Shown here: in pieces, positions 40,863-49,138 of the stretch
Layout of the letters: every line of letters starts with the position of its first letter
Position numbering within the stretch: position 1 is the stretch's first letter
Assembly: GCF_024648825.1 (NCBI RefSeq)
Contig: NZ_JANBBE010000013.1
Location: 124,001-188,000 of the forward strand
Direction: 5' to 3'
DNA from: Lentzea californiensis
Lineage (GTDB): Bacteria; Actinomycetota; Actinomycetes; Mycobacteriales; Pseudonocardiaceae
DNA: 64,000 bases
Notes under the pieces: generated by a model
The model's input: the letters and a program-made list of their open reading frames with translations, nothing else
What the model was told of the DNA's origin: nothing
The model's database searches: none
Made by a program: the position numbers and the translations under genes

Positions 40863-42473
40863 GTGACGTCATCTTCTTCAGCGCGTGTCGTGCTCGCGAG
40901 TGCGCTCGTGCTCGGCACCATCGTTTCCGGCCTGGGCGTGGCGAGCGCCCAGACCGAGGTCTCCTCGAACGTCAGACCCGCTGCCTGGGGGCAGTGCGCG
41001 GCCGACGTGCTCGCCACCCTTCCCGCCTCCGTGACGCCCGAGGAGCGCGCCAAGCTCACCTGCGCCGTCCAGGAGGTGCCCGTCGACCACTCGCGTCCGC
41101 GCGGTGAGAAGACCGGCATCGCCATGATGAAGCGGCCCGCGAACGACCAGTCGCGCAAGATCGGCTCGATCTTCCTCAACCCCGGCGGGCCCGGTGGTTC
41201 CGGCCTGCTCCGCGGCGCCGTCGCGAAGAACTACTTCCAGCCGTCCGTGCTGGACCGGTTCGACGTCGTCGGCTTCGACCCGCGCGGTGTGGCCCGCAGC
41301 GCGCCGATGCGCTGCTTCCGCACCCAGGAGGAGGCCGACTCGGTCAACGAGGGCTGGTACTCCCTGCCCATCACCAAGGCCGAGATCGCGAGCTCCATCA
41401 AGCAGTCCAAGGTCTACACGGACTACTGCAAGATCAACGCCGGTCCGCTGCTCAACCACATGTCGACCGAGGCCGTCGCGCGCGACCTCGACGTCATGCG
41501 CGAGGCCGTCGGCGACGAGCAGCTCAACTTCGTCGGCTTCTCGTACGGCACGCTGATCGGCTCGACGTACGCGAACATCTTCCCGCAGCGCACGCGGGCG
41601 ATGGTCATCGACGGCAACGTCGACCCGCGGCTGCGCCTCACCAACGGCGCGGAGTACGACCGCCAGCGCGCCGACGGCTTCGAGATCGCCCTCGACGCCA
41701 TGCTGAAGCGCTGCGACTCCGCCGGTGTCACCAAGTGCGCGTTCGCCGGTGACGCCCGCGGCAAGTTCGAGGCCATGAAGACGGCACTGGGCAAGGCTCC
41801 GGCCACGTTGCCGGACGGCAAGGAGGTCACCCTGGCCGACGTGGTGGGCCGCGTCGCCGGCGACCTGTACTCGATCGCCCGGATCGCGCCGCTGGCCGCC
41901 TGGCTGCAGACCGTCCACCTGGCGCTGAACCCGTCCACCGCGACCCTCGGCGTCCAGTCCACCGTGGAGCTGGCCGCGCCGCTGAACAACGCCGGCGGCC
42001 GCATGGACGTCGACCCGCTGCCCGACACCCCGTACACCGCGGACGACTCGTACTACGGCGTCAACTGCACCGACAAGCCGTTCTCCCGCACGAACCGCAA
42101 CTGGGAGAAGACCGCGGCGAAGTGGGAGGCGGAGTCGCCCACGTTCGGCCGCTACCAGGCCGCGTCGGACCTGCTGACCTGTGCCACGTGGCCGACGCGC
42201 AACCCGGACCGCTGGATCGGCCCGTGGAACCGCAAGACGAAGAACCCGATCGTCGTCGTGGGCAACTACTTCGACCCGGCGACGCAGTACCTGTTCTCGC
42301 AGCGCATGGCCAAGCAGCTCGGCAACGCGCGGCTGATCAGCGTCGACGCGTTCGGCCACTGCATCCTGGGCCGCTCGGCGGCCACGGACGCGGCGGTCGC
42401 GAAGTACCTGGTGGACCTCGTCGCACCGGCCGACGGCCAGGTGTTCCAGCCGAACGTTCAGCCGTTCGCCTGA
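40863..42473 (+). CDS. Secreted S33 family peptidase / alpha-beta hydrolase (paralog 2)
   Basis: A 536-aa protein from the GTG at 40863, with a signal peptide (VVLASALVLGTIVSGLGVAS then AQ). It has the same S33 architecture as the preceding gene: FLNPGGPGGSGL, nucleophile Ser227 in VGFSYGTLIGSTYA, GNYFDPATQY and DAFGHCIL. The mature proteins align almost without gaps; differences cluster in the cap region (about 300-380), which may change substrate choice. It overlaps the 3' end of the convergent membrane-protein gene by 16 nt. Confidence 0.9.
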   Translation: MTSSSSARVVLASALVLGTIVSGLGVASAQTEVSSNVRPAAWGQCAADVLATLPASVTPEERAKLTCAVQEVPVDHSRPRGEKTGIAMMKRPANDQSRKIGSIFLNPGGPGGSGLLRGAVAKNYFQPSVLDRFDVVGFDPRGVARSAPMRCFRTQEEADSVNEGWYSLPITKAEIASSIKQSKVYTDYCKINAGPLLNHMSTEAVARDLDVMREAVGDEQLNFVGFSYGTLIGSTYANIFPQRTRAMVIDGNVDPRLRLTNGAEYDRQRADGFEIALDAMLKRCDSAGVTKCAFAGDARGKFEAMKTALGKAPATLPDGKEVTLADVVGRVAGDLYSIARIAPLAAWLQTVHLALNPSTATLGVQSTVELAAPLNNAGGRMDVDPLPDTPYTADDSYYGVNCTDKPFSRTNRNWEKTAAKWEAESPTFGRYQAASDLLTCATWPTRNPDRWIGPWNRKTKNPIVVVGNYFDPATQYLFSQRMAKQLGNARLISVDAFGHCILGRSAATDAAVAKYLVDLVAPADGQVFQPNVQPFA

Positions 42474-42892
42474 TTCCTTCGCTGAAAGCGGTGGCGGTGC
42501 TCGTGCAGCACCGCCACCGCGGCGGCGACGATCAGCACGACCGCGGAGTAAGCGGGCAACAGCCACACCGCGAGGCCGAAGAGCGCTGCCGTGACGAACG
42601 CCGCCGGGGTGCGTCGCACGACGGCCCACACCAGCACCACCGAGACGATCGCCCAGAGCAGGCGGTAGTCGTAGACCACCTCGACTCCGAGAAACCGGGC
42701 GCTCATCTCCACCCCTCGCAGCGTCTCGTAGCTCTCTTGGCCCGTGTACCAGTCAGGCTGGGTGCCACAGCGCGCACCGGGTTGCGCGCACAGGTCGTCC
42801 AAGCCCTTCAGTTCGAGGATCGGCGCGTACACGACCACCGTCAGCGCGGCCAGCGCGCCGATCCCGAGCACGACCCACGAGGGGATCTTCAC
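42458..42892 (-). CDS. Membrane protein of unknown function
   Basis: A 144-aa protein from the GTG at 42892 (VKIPSWVVLGIGALAALTVV), with GGAG upstream. One N-terminal helix, an external loop with two Cys (DDLCAQPGARCGTQP), then two or three C-terminal helices (LLWAIVSVVLVWAVV, AALFGLAVWLLPAYSAVVLI). The stop of the preceding TauE gene overlaps its start by 4 nt, so the two are coupled. No family recognised. Confidence 0.65.
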   Translation of the reverse strand: MKIPSWVVLGIGALAALTVVVYAPILELKGLDDLCAQPGARCGTQPDWYTGQESYETLRGVEMSARFLGVEVVYDYRLLWAIVSVVLVWAVVRRTPAAFVTAALFGLAVWLLPAYSAVVLIVAAAVAVLHEHRHRFQRRNQANG

Positions 42893-43608
42893 GACAGCAG
42901 GCTCCTCACGATCAGCACGACGGCACTCGCCCCCGCCACGACCAGCATCGGGGTGCGGACGCCCTTGGCGTCGAACTTCTTGCGCAACGGCCCCGAAAGC
43001 AGGAATCCGGCGACCAGGAACGGGATCAGCAGCACACCGCTCCACAGCTGGTGCGCGGCGACGTTGCCGGTGACGGTCAGGCCGGCGATCGAGACGGCCG
43101 AGCCCAGCGTGAAGAACGCCGCCAGCGTCGCCCGCACCTCCGGCCCGGCCTGGTTCTGGTAGAGCAACGCGACCATCGGGCCGCCGATCGACGTGGCCGT
43201 GCCGAACGAGCCGCTCGCCACGCCCGCGGTGACCAGTGACGGCGGGGTGGGCTGCGGGCGCCAGGACGTGATCGACAGCAGCACGCACGCCAGCACGGCG
43301 GCGCCGACGACCACGCCGAAGCTCTTCGGGTCCAGCGAGTCGACGATCCAGATGCCGACGACCGTGCCCGGCAGGCGGCCGAGCATCGCCCAGCCGACGC
43401 CGCGCCAGTCCACGTGGCCGAACTCCCTGGCCAGCGACATGACCGCGTGCGCGCAGGCGATGACCAGGACCGGCACCGGAACCAGCGCCGGGTCCAGCAA
43501 CGCGAGCAGCGGCACGGCGACCAGCGCCAGTCCGAAGCCGATCAGGCCCTGCAGCAACCCTCCGCAAGCGACGACCACGCCGGCGACCGCCAGCAACCCC
43601 CAAGACAT
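42889..43608 (-). CDS. TauE/SafE-family exporter
   Basis: A 239-aa protein from the ATG at 43608 (MSWGLLAVAGVVVACGGLLQ) with about seven or eight hydrophobic helices. Family signs are GLIGFGLALVAVPLLALLDP in the first repeat and SGSFGTATSIGGPMVALLY in the second. TauE/SafE proteins export sulfite, sulfoacetate or other organic anions, and many are uncharacterised. Substrate unknown here. Translationally coupled to the downstream small membrane protein. Confidence 0.85.
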   Translation of the reverse strand: MSWGLLAVAGVVVACGGLLQGLIGFGLALVAVPLLALLDPALVPVPVLVIACAHAVMSLAREFGHVDWRGVGWAMLGRLPGTVVGIWIVDSLDPKSFGVVVGAAVLACVLLSITSWRPQPTPPSLVTAGVASGSFGTATSIGGPMVALLYQNQAGPEVRATLAAFFTLGSAVSIAGLTVTGNVAAHQLWSGVLLIPFLVAGFLLSGPLRKKFDAKGVRTPMLVVAGASAVVLIVRSLLS

Positions 43609-43671
43609 AGTTCGCGATGCTATCGACCGGTGTTCGCCTGCTGTTGGCCCAGCACACCTACGCTCCGCGCC

Positions 43672-45435
43672 ATGACCGCGTCCCGCCGCTCCTTCCTGCT
43701 CGGCACCGGTGCCACCGCCGCCGCTGCCGCCCTGGTCACGCCTGGTTCCGCCACCGCTGACAACGTTGTCGGAGGCCGGCCCGACCCCGAGTCGCGGCGG
43801 TTCACGCTCGCCGTGATCCCGGACACGCAGTACATGTTCGACCTCGACCGCGGCGACTCCGCGCCGTTGAAGGCCACGCTGCAGTACCTGGTCGACCGCC
43901 AGAAGTCCGAGAACATCGTCTTCATCAGCCACCTCGGCGACCTGGTCGAGAACGCGCGGAAGAGCGAGATCGACGACATCAGCGAGCGGTTCGAGGTGCT
44001 CGACCGCCGCCAAATCGGCTACAGCGTGCTCGCGGGCAACCACGACGTGCCGAACTCGCGGCTGGACGACCAGCGCGGGCCGACGCCGTACCTCGACAGG
44101 TTCGGGCCACGGCGGTTCCGGTCGTCGCCGACGTTCCGCGGCGCGAGCGCCGACGGCTACAACACGTTCCACGTCTTCCGCGCGGGCGGCAGGGAATGGC
44201 TGGTGCTCGCGTTGGACTGGCGCATGTCCGCCAAGGGTTTCGAGTGGGCGCGCTCGGTTCTGCGGCAGCACGCCAAGCTGCCGGTCATCCTCACCACGCA
44301 CGAACTGGTCTACGACGGCGGTGACGGCACCGCAGCGATGTCCGACTACGGCCGCAGGCTGTGGAACGAGCTGATCAAGGACAACGACCAGATCTTCCTG
44401 ACGCTGAACGGGCACTTCTGGCCACCGGCCCGCACGACGATGCGCAACACCGCCGGCAACGACGTGCACGTGCACATCGCGAACTACCAGGACCGCTACT
44501 ACGGCGGCGGCGCGATGATCCGGTTCTACCACTTCGACCTGGACCGCGGTGTGATCGACGTCCGCACCCTGTCGCCGTGGCTGCTCGGCAAGAGGTCGCT
44601 CAACCCGCTGGAGCGCAAGGAGACCGAGCTGACCGGCCCGGCCGACCGGTTCAGCGTGCCGATCGACTTCGAGCAGCGGTTCGCCCGCTTCGACCCGCCG
44701 GTGCTGCCCGCGCCGCAGCCCGTCCATGACGTGCTGGTGCGCGGCACAATCGCCTACTGGCGCCTCGGTGAGGGCCTGAAAGACCTGTCGGGCAACGGGA
44801 ACGACCTGCGGCAGACCGGTTCGCTGACCGCCTCGGACGACCACAGCCGGTTCGCGCCGTCACACCGTTCGCTGTACTTCGGCAAGGACGGTCACCTGTC
44901 CACCGTGGACTCGGCACCGGTGAACAGGGAGACGTTCGAGCGCGGCTACACCATCGAGCTGTTCCTCAAGCTGCCCAAGGACTTCAACCACCCGTGGTGT
45001 GGCCTGTTCACGAAGCTCGCGCCCGGTTCCGCGGCCGGCAAGACCGGGGACGACCCGAGCGAACCGATCGCGACCCTGAACGTCGCCGGCGGCGGCCAGC
45101 TGCAGTGGGCGGTGTTCCCGCGCAATCTGCCGGGCATCTCCACGAACTGGGGTCACGAGATGGACCACGAGACGTGGTGGCACATCGCCGTGGTCAACGA
45201 CGGCGTGCACACCACGTTGTACGTCGACGGATCCCCGTTGCTGCGCAACCCGTCCACGCCCGCACGCGGCATCTCGACCGCCGGTGACCCCTGGCTCGTC
45301 GGCGCCTACGCGTACGACAAGGTCGTCGAGAAGTCGTTGCACGGCTGGATCGGCGACATGCGGATCGTGAACCGGCCGCTGGACCGCGCCGAGTTCATGC
45401 GGTCGAAGGCAGCCCGAACCGCGGGAACAGACTGA
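43672..45435 (+). CDS. Tat-secreted calcineurin-like phosphoesterase with C-terminal LamG domain
   Basis: A 587-aa protein from the ATG at 43672. Twin-arginine signal TASRRSFLLGTGATAAAAAL. The metallophosphoesterase core (about 40-330) has VIPDTQY, FISHLGDLVENA, LAGNHDVPNS, ILTTHE and LNGHFWPP, the expected metal-ligand series. A C-terminal jelly roll of LamG/concanavalin type follows (about 360-575: YWRLGEGLKDLSGNG, YTIELFLKLP, WWHIAVVNDGVHTTLYVDG). Likely an exported phosphodiesterase or nuclease-like enzyme with a binding module. Target unknown. Its 3' end overlaps the sigma-factor gene by 41 nt. Confidence 0.87.
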   Translation: MTASRRSFLLGTGATAAAAALVTPGSATADNVVGGRPDPESRRFTLAVIPDTQYMFDLDRGDSAPLKATLQYLVDRQKSENIVFISHLGDLVENARKSEIDDISERFEVLDRRQIGYSVLAGNHDVPNSRLDDQRGPTPYLDRFGPRRFRSSPTFRGASADGYNTFHVFRAGGREWLVLALDWRMSAKGFEWARSVLRQHAKLPVILTTHELVYDGGDGTAAMSDYGRRLWNELIKDNDQIFLTLNGHFWPPARTTMRNTAGNDVHVHIANYQDRYYGGGAMIRFYHFDLDRGVIDVRTLSPWLLGKRSLNPLERKETELTGPADRFSVPIDFEQRFARFDPPVLPAPQPVHDVLVRGTIAYWRLGEGLKDLSGNGNDLRQTGSLTASDDHSRFAPSHRSLYFGKDGHLSTVDSAPVNRETFERGYTIELFLKLPKDFNHPWCGLFTKLAPGSAAGKTGDDPSEPIATLNVAGGGQLQWAVFPRNLPGISTNWGHEMDHETWWHIAVVNDGVHTTLYVDGSPLLRNPSTPARGISTAGDPWLVGAYAYDKVVEKSLHGWIGDMRIVNRPLDRAEFMRSKAARTAGTD

Positions 45436-46309
45436 GGTCGAAGAACGACGAGACGCGCGTGATCCGGTCGGACCCGACTTCCAGCACCTGGAGGTTGAAC
45501 TGCCGGAACACGCCGTCCCCGGCTCGCAGGTAAAGCCCGAACGCGGGCTGGCCGTTCGCCTCGGTGGCGATCATCCTGGCGCCGTGCGGGACTGAGGGGC
45601 ACTGGTTCGTGAGGTGCCACGCGACCATGTCCGGGCCTCGGTAGAACTGGGGGTACGGCGGCATCTCCCAGACGACGTCCTCCGCGAACATGCCGATGAT
45701 CTCCGGAATGTCCTTGGCCTCGAACGCTTTCACCCACCGGTCGAGCAACGGCTTCGCCTCCGCGGGCTCGACCACCTCGTCCTCGCTGAGGTCCTTGAGC
45801 TGCGCGTGCGCCCGTTGCAGAGCGCTGTTGACGGCCGCGACCGTCATCTCCAGCTCGTCCGCGGTCTCGGCGGCGCTGAGCTTCAGCACGTCCCGCAGCA
45901 CCAGCACCGCGCGTTGCCTCGGCGGGAGGTGTTGCAGGGCCGCGACGAACGCCAGCCTGGTCGACTCGCGTTCGGTGACGATCGCGGCCGGATCGGTCGG
46001 GAACGGCTCCAGCCAAGGGATCTCGTGGTCCTGGGTGAGCGGATCGGTCTCGGTGGCGCCCTGGGTGCCGAGCCCGAACGGCAGCGGGCGTCTCGTGCGG
46101 CCGTCCAGCGCAGTGAGGCAGGCGTTCGTCGCGATCCGGTACAGCCAGGTGCGGACGGACGAGCGGCCCTCGAACTGGCCGTACGCCTTCCACGCGCGCA
46201 GGTACGTCTCCTGCACCAGGTCCTCGGCGTCGTGCAGCGAGCCGAGCATCCGGTAGCAGTGCGCGAGGAGCTCGCGTCTGAACGGGTCCGCGGCGGTCGC
46301 GAAGTCCAC
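45395..46309 (-). CDS. ECF-type sigma factor with C-terminal SnoaL-like domain
   Basis: A 304-aa protein from the GTG at 46309, with AGGAG 5 nt upstream. Region 2 reads CYRMLGSLHDAEDLVQETYL and region 4 HLPPRQRAVLVLRDVLKLSA with AETADELEMTVAAVNSALQR. The last 110 residues form a SnoaL/NTF2-like domain (VKAFEAKDIPEIIGMFAEDV, PPYPQFYRGPDMVAWHL). ECF factors with SnoaL tails (like mycobacterial SigG/SigJ types) often have no anti-sigma partner and are controlled by the tail. Start overlaps the stop of the upstream WYL regulator region, so they are co-expressed. Confidence 0.87.
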   Translation of the reverse strand: MDFATAADPFRRELLAHCYRMLGSLHDAEDLVQETYLRAWKAYGQFEGRSSVRTWLYRIATNACLTALDGRTRRPLPFGLGTQGATETDPLTQDHEIPWLEPFPTDPAAIVTERESTRLAFVAALQHLPPRQRAVLVLRDVLKLSAAETADELEMTVAAVNSALQRAHAQLKDLSEDEVVEPAEAKPLLDRWVKAFEAKDIPEIIGMFAEDVVWEMPPYPQFYRGPDMVAWHLTNQCPSVPHGARMIATEANGQPAFGLYLRAGDGVFRQFNLQVLEVGSDRITRVSSFFDLSLFPRFGLPSTA

Positions 46310-46311
46310 TG

Positions 46312-47274
46312 TCACTCCTGCACTGTAATCGCGTTCCGCAGTCTGCCGGCGAGAACCTCGATGTAGTCCTTGAGTTCCACCGGTTCGTGCACGTCGAACT
46401 CGAAGCCCAGGAACAGCAGGTGCCACACGATCCGTTCGAGCGCGTCTGCGCCCGTGCGCATGAGGCAGGAGTTCTCGTCGATCGGTTCCAGCGCAGCGGA
46501 CATCGGTGTGGTGCGTTCCGCGACTGCCTGCATGGGTGCGTGGATCGTGAGCACCGCCTGGTGGGTGTAGACGCTGGAGGCGACCTGCCTCGACACGAAC
46601 TCGCCCAGCGACTCCGCCGGCGGTTCGCGGGGCGTGAACCTCGCCGCGAGCGTGGGCTCCTCGGTGATGCGGTCCACCCGGAACGTTCGCCAGTCTTCTT
46701 TGGACACGTCCCACGCGACGAGGTACCACCGGCGCCCTGTGTGCACGAGACCTTGTGGTTCCGCGAGTCGTGTCGCGGGCTCGCCCTGCGTTGGGGCGTA
46801 GGTGAAGCGCAGCTGCTGGTGGTCTCGGCAGGCGGCGGCGATGATCGTGAGCGTCTCCGGGTCGACCGTCGGGCCCGCGGCCGCCAGGGGAGTGGTGTGC
46901 GCCTGGAGTGCCTGCACGCGCCGGCGCAACCTGGCCGGCAGCACCTGTTCGAGCTTGGTGAGAGCGCGGACCGACGTCTCCTCGATGCCCGCGACGGAGC
47001 CGTTCGCGGCCGTCCTCAGTCCGACCGCGACGGCGACCGCCTCGTCGTCGTCGAGCAGGAGCGGCGGGAGTTCCGCGCCCGCCCCGAGCTGGTAGCCGCC
47101 GGCCGCGCCGGGCAGCGACGTGACGGGATAACCGAGGCTGCGCAGCTTGTCCACGTCGCGGCGGATCGTGCGCACGTCGACGCTGAGCCGGCCGGCGAGC
47201 TCCGGGCCCGTCCAGTCGCGCCGCACCTGCAACAGGGACAGGAGCTTCAGCAGCCGTGCGGACGTCTCCAGCAT
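46312..47274 (-). CDS. WYL-domain transcriptional regulator
   Basis: A 320-aa protein from the ATG at 47274 (MLETSARLLKLLSLLQVRRD). N-terminal DeoR-type winged helix (TGPELAGRLSVDVRTIRRDV, about 20-60) and a WYL domain near 130-220 (LRFTYAPTQ, HTGRRWYLVAWDVSKEDWRT). WYL proteins sense ligands or nucleic acids and regulate transcription. A TACGAT box ends 7 nt before the ATG and no Shine-Dalgarno is present, suggesting a leaderless message. Probably the first gene of a two-gene unit with the sigma factor. Confidence 0.87.
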   Translation of the reverse strand: MLETSARLLKLLSLLQVRRDWTGPELAGRLSVDVRTIRRDVDKLRSLGYPVTSLPGAAGGYQLGAGAELPPLLLDDDEAVAVAVGLRTAANGSVAGIEETSVRALTKLEQVLPARLRRRVQALQAHTTPLAAAGPTVDPETLTIIAAACRDHQQLRFTYAPTQGEPATRLAEPQGLVHTGRRWYLVAWDVSKEDWRTFRVDRITEEPTLAARFTPREPPAESLGEFVSRQVASSVYTHQAVLTIHAPMQAVAERTTPMSAALEPIDENSCLMRTGADALERIVWHLLFLGFEFDVHEPVELKDYIEVLAGRLRNAITVQE

Positions 47275-47331
47275 GTGAGGAATCGTAGATCCCGTTGCGG
47301 ACAACGGCCTGCGGTGGTTAAGGTTCTCGTC

Positions 47332-47388
47332 ATGACTGCCGGGTCGGCCTTGTGCCGTGAGCGGAACGGTTGCCCGGCCCTGACTTGA
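47332..47388 (+). CDS. Possible 18-aa leader peptide (uORF)
   Basis: MTAGSALCRERNGCPALT, a short frame with an ATG preceded exactly 7 nt earlier by TAAGGT (TANNNT), so probably leaderless. Its TGA stop falls in the loop of an 8-bp hairpin. It lies 70 nt before the S1-domain gene and has Cys at 8 and 14. I read it as a candidate regulatory leader peptide; chance is not excluded. Confidence 0.45.
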   Translation: MTAGSALCRERNGCPALT

Positions 47389-47396
47389 TCAGGGCC
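47376..47396 (+). promoter_or_regulatory. Hairpin holding the uORF stop codon
   Basis: GGCCCTGA / TCAGGGCC, 8 bp, with loop CTTGA that contains the uORF stop. A CCCCTCC tract follows that could pair with the GGAGAGG/GGAGG of the S1 gene, so translation of the uORF could change access to the ribosome binding site. Confidence 0.45.
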
Positions 47397-47458
47397 CCTC
47401 CAGCCCCCGCGTCCATCCGTTTCTCTGGATGCGCGCATGGGAGAGGAGGTGATGCGCA

Positions 47459-47650
47459 ATGCTTCCCAACGTAGGTGATGTCTTTTCGGGGAAGGTCGTC
47501 TCGACCGTTCCCTTCGGTTCGTTCATCGAGCACCCCGCCGGTGCACACGGGCTCCTGCACGGCCAGCAGGCCGAGGTCGGTGCTTCGGTGCAGGTGAAGG
47601 TGCTCGCGGTGGACGCCGTGCAGCAGCGGTTCAGCCTGGAGCTGGCGTGA
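47459..47650 (+). CDS. Small S1-domain RNA-binding protein
   Basis: A 63-aa protein that is a single S1/OB module: NVGDVFSGKVVSTVPFGSFI, EHPAGAHGLLH, VGASVQVKVLAVDAVQQRFS. The ATG at 47459 is preceded by GAGAGGAGG. S1 modules bind single-stranded RNA; stand-alone ones of this size are probably RNA chaperone-like. A long leader with a possible uORF and hairpin lies upstream, and a good terminator lies 9 nt after the stop. Confidence 0.8.
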   Translation: MLPNVGDVFSGKVVSTVPFGSFIEHPAGAHGLLHGQQAEVGASVQVKVLAVDAVQQRFSLELA

Positions 47651-47658
47651 GTTGAGTT

Positions 47659-47688
47659 CCCGGGCAGAGGCGCCCTGCCCGGGCTTTC
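47659..47688. terminator. Hairpin terminator after the S1-domain gene
   Basis: CCCGGGCAG / CTGCCCGGG with a 7-nt loop, followed by CTTTCTC, right before the stop of the convergent coiled-coil gene. Confidence 0.75.
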
Positions 47689-48546
47689 TCACGGTTTCCG
47701 GTAGTCCGCGCACTCGCCGGTCAGGCGGTCGTGCAGGGTCTTGCGGTGCCCCTCTTCCTGGGGTGCCGGCCCGAGCGCGTCCGCTGGGCTGGTGACGTCG
47801 TGCAGCAGCCGGTACAGCACCACATCCGTTGCGGTGTAAAGCCAATCGTCCGCCTTGCCGGGCGGAGCGGCGGGTCCGAGCACGTTCTCGAACCACGCCG
47901 GGAACAGCAGATCCCGTGCCACCGCGTCCTCGATGCGCGCGCGGATCAGCTGTCGCGTGTGCGCGATGGCCTCGTTGCCGGCCGACTTGGCGACGGTGTC
48001 CTTGGCATGCGTGTCGTCGTCCGGAGCTTCGGGGCGTTCCTGGTCGGCGATGGCCCTCCACTGCTGGTAGTTCTTGCGCCACAACGCTTCCGCCGTGGGC
48101 GGGAGGTGCGTCAGGGCCTCGGCCGCCTCGATCGCCTCCAGGGCCCTGCGGTCGTACTCGGCGATGGCCTTGCGCGTGTCCTTGGCTTCCTGCGGGGTGA
48201 AAGCCTTGCGGGCGTAGGCTTCCTGGCCTTTGAGGATCTTGGCGATCTCCGCCTCGCCGATCTCGGGCCAGTCGTCGAAGTTCGCCTTCTTGGTCTCGCT
48301 CGCGCGGACCTTCCGGTTCAGCGCCACCAGGAGCCGTTCCAGGCGGTGGACGCTCTCCGCGAGCTCGGTGACGCGGTCGTTGGTCTTGGTGAGCTTGCGG
48401 GTGTTGTCCTTGAGCTGGTTCGTCTGGCTGAGCTGGTTGTGCGCCGCGTCGGTTTGCACGTTGTCGACGCGGGTCTCCAGCGACTTCAGCTCCTTCTTGA
48501 GCCGCTCGACCTTGCCGTCCAGGTCCTTGACCGGGTCGATGTTCAC
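47689..48546 (-). CDS. Coiled-coil protein of unknown function
   Basis: A 285-aa protein from the GTG at 48546 (VNIDPVKDLDGKVERLKKEL), with GGAGG 8 nt upstream. Residues about 8-75 are a strong coiled coil (LKSLETRVDNVQTDAAHNQL, NDRVTELAESVHRLERLLVA). The rest is helical and charged (FDDWPEIGEAEIAKILKG, EALTHLPPTAEALWRKNYQQ) with a C-terminal ADDWLYTATDVVLYRLLHD. No family recognised. Its start overlaps the stop of the membrane-protein gene upstream by 4 nt (GTGA), so the two form an operon and perhaps a complex. Confidence 0.65.
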   Translation of the reverse strand: MNIDPVKDLDGKVERLKKELKSLETRVDNVQTDAAHNQLSQTNQLKDNTRKLTKTNDRVTELAESVHRLERLLVALNRKVRASETKKANFDDWPEIGEAEIAKILKGQEAYARKAFTPQEAKDTRKAIAEYDRRALEAIEAAEALTHLPPTAEALWRKNYQQWRAIADQERPEAPDDDTHAKDTVAKSAGNEAIAHTRQLIRARIEDAVARDLLFPAWFENVLGPAAPPGKADDWLYTATDVVLYRLLHDVTSPADALGPAPQEEGHRKTLHDRLTGECADYRKP

Positions 48547-49004
48547 CTCTGCGTCCTCCAGGCCCACCAGGCGATGCCCGCCGCGGTGACGAGTGTCGCC
48601 CAGCCGCTGGCCAGCGGGGTCAGGAGGGTGGCGGCGAGGGCCGCGCTGATCGCGGTGGTCCTCGCCAGGGGTTCGAAGAACCGGCGGCCCACCGGGTCCA
48701 CCAGGACCGACGCGGCCGTGGCCACCGCCACCAGGAGCGAGAGCAGCGACCAGGCGTCGAACCAGCCAACGGCGACGATCAGCGCCGCGGCGGTGGTGGC
48801 GACGGCGATCGCCCGGTTCGGGGTGGTCAGCCTGGCCGCCTCGACGTCGCGGCGAGCCTGCATCACCGCGTCCACCTCGGCGTTCGCGGTGGCGAGGAGG
48901 GGCTGGAAGTCCGGGCTGCCAGGGCCCGCGGCCTGAAGGGCTCGCAGGGCTGTTCGCAGGGACTGCTGGCGGTCGGCCAGGCGGGCGAACGGATCGGCTG
49001 CCAT
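48543..49004 (-). CDS. Small helical membrane protein partner of the coiled-coil protein
   Basis: A 153-aa protein from the ATG at 49004. An N-terminal soluble helical part of about 65 residues (LADRQQSLRTALRALQAAGP) is followed by two hydrophobic pairs (AIAVATTAAALIVAVGWFDA, LLSLLVAVATAASVLV and later AISAALAATLLTPLASGWAT). No family recognised. Encoded in an overlapping pair with the downstream coiled-coil protein; the layout suggests a membrane-tethered helical complex. Confidence 0.6.
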   Translation of the reverse strand: MAADPFARLADRQQSLRTALRALQAAGPGSPDFQPLLATANAEVDAVMQARRDVEAARLTTPNRAIAVATTAAALIVAVGWFDAWSLLSLLVAVATAASVLVDPVGRRFFEPLARTTAISAALAATLLTPLASGWATLVTAAGIAWWAWRTQR

Positions 49005-49094
49005 GCCCCGAAATCGTGATCAAGCGCGGTGGGCGGGGCTAGGCCTGTGAGGGGAGTTGGTCCGGTTGCCGACGAACTTCCCTCACTCGGCCTA

Positions 49095-49129
49095 GTGGTG
49101 TGGCCCGGCAATCCTTCGAGCCACACCAC
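49095..49129 (-). terminator. Hairpin in the gap between the membrane-protein gene and the SLOG-like gene
   Basis: Perfect 10-bp repeat GTGGTGTGGC / GCCACACCAC with a 15-nt loop, just past the SLOG-like stop (read on the minus strand). A longer imperfect repeat (CTAGGCC...GGCCTAG arms) lies at about 49042-49094. Confidence 0.65.
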
Positions 49130-49138
49130 CGGCGACCC

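Noticed and set aside
39830..41179. Long minus-strand frame across the two peptidase genes
   Set aside because: Antisense shadow of high-GC coding sequence; it spans the 55-bp palindrome and has no family features.
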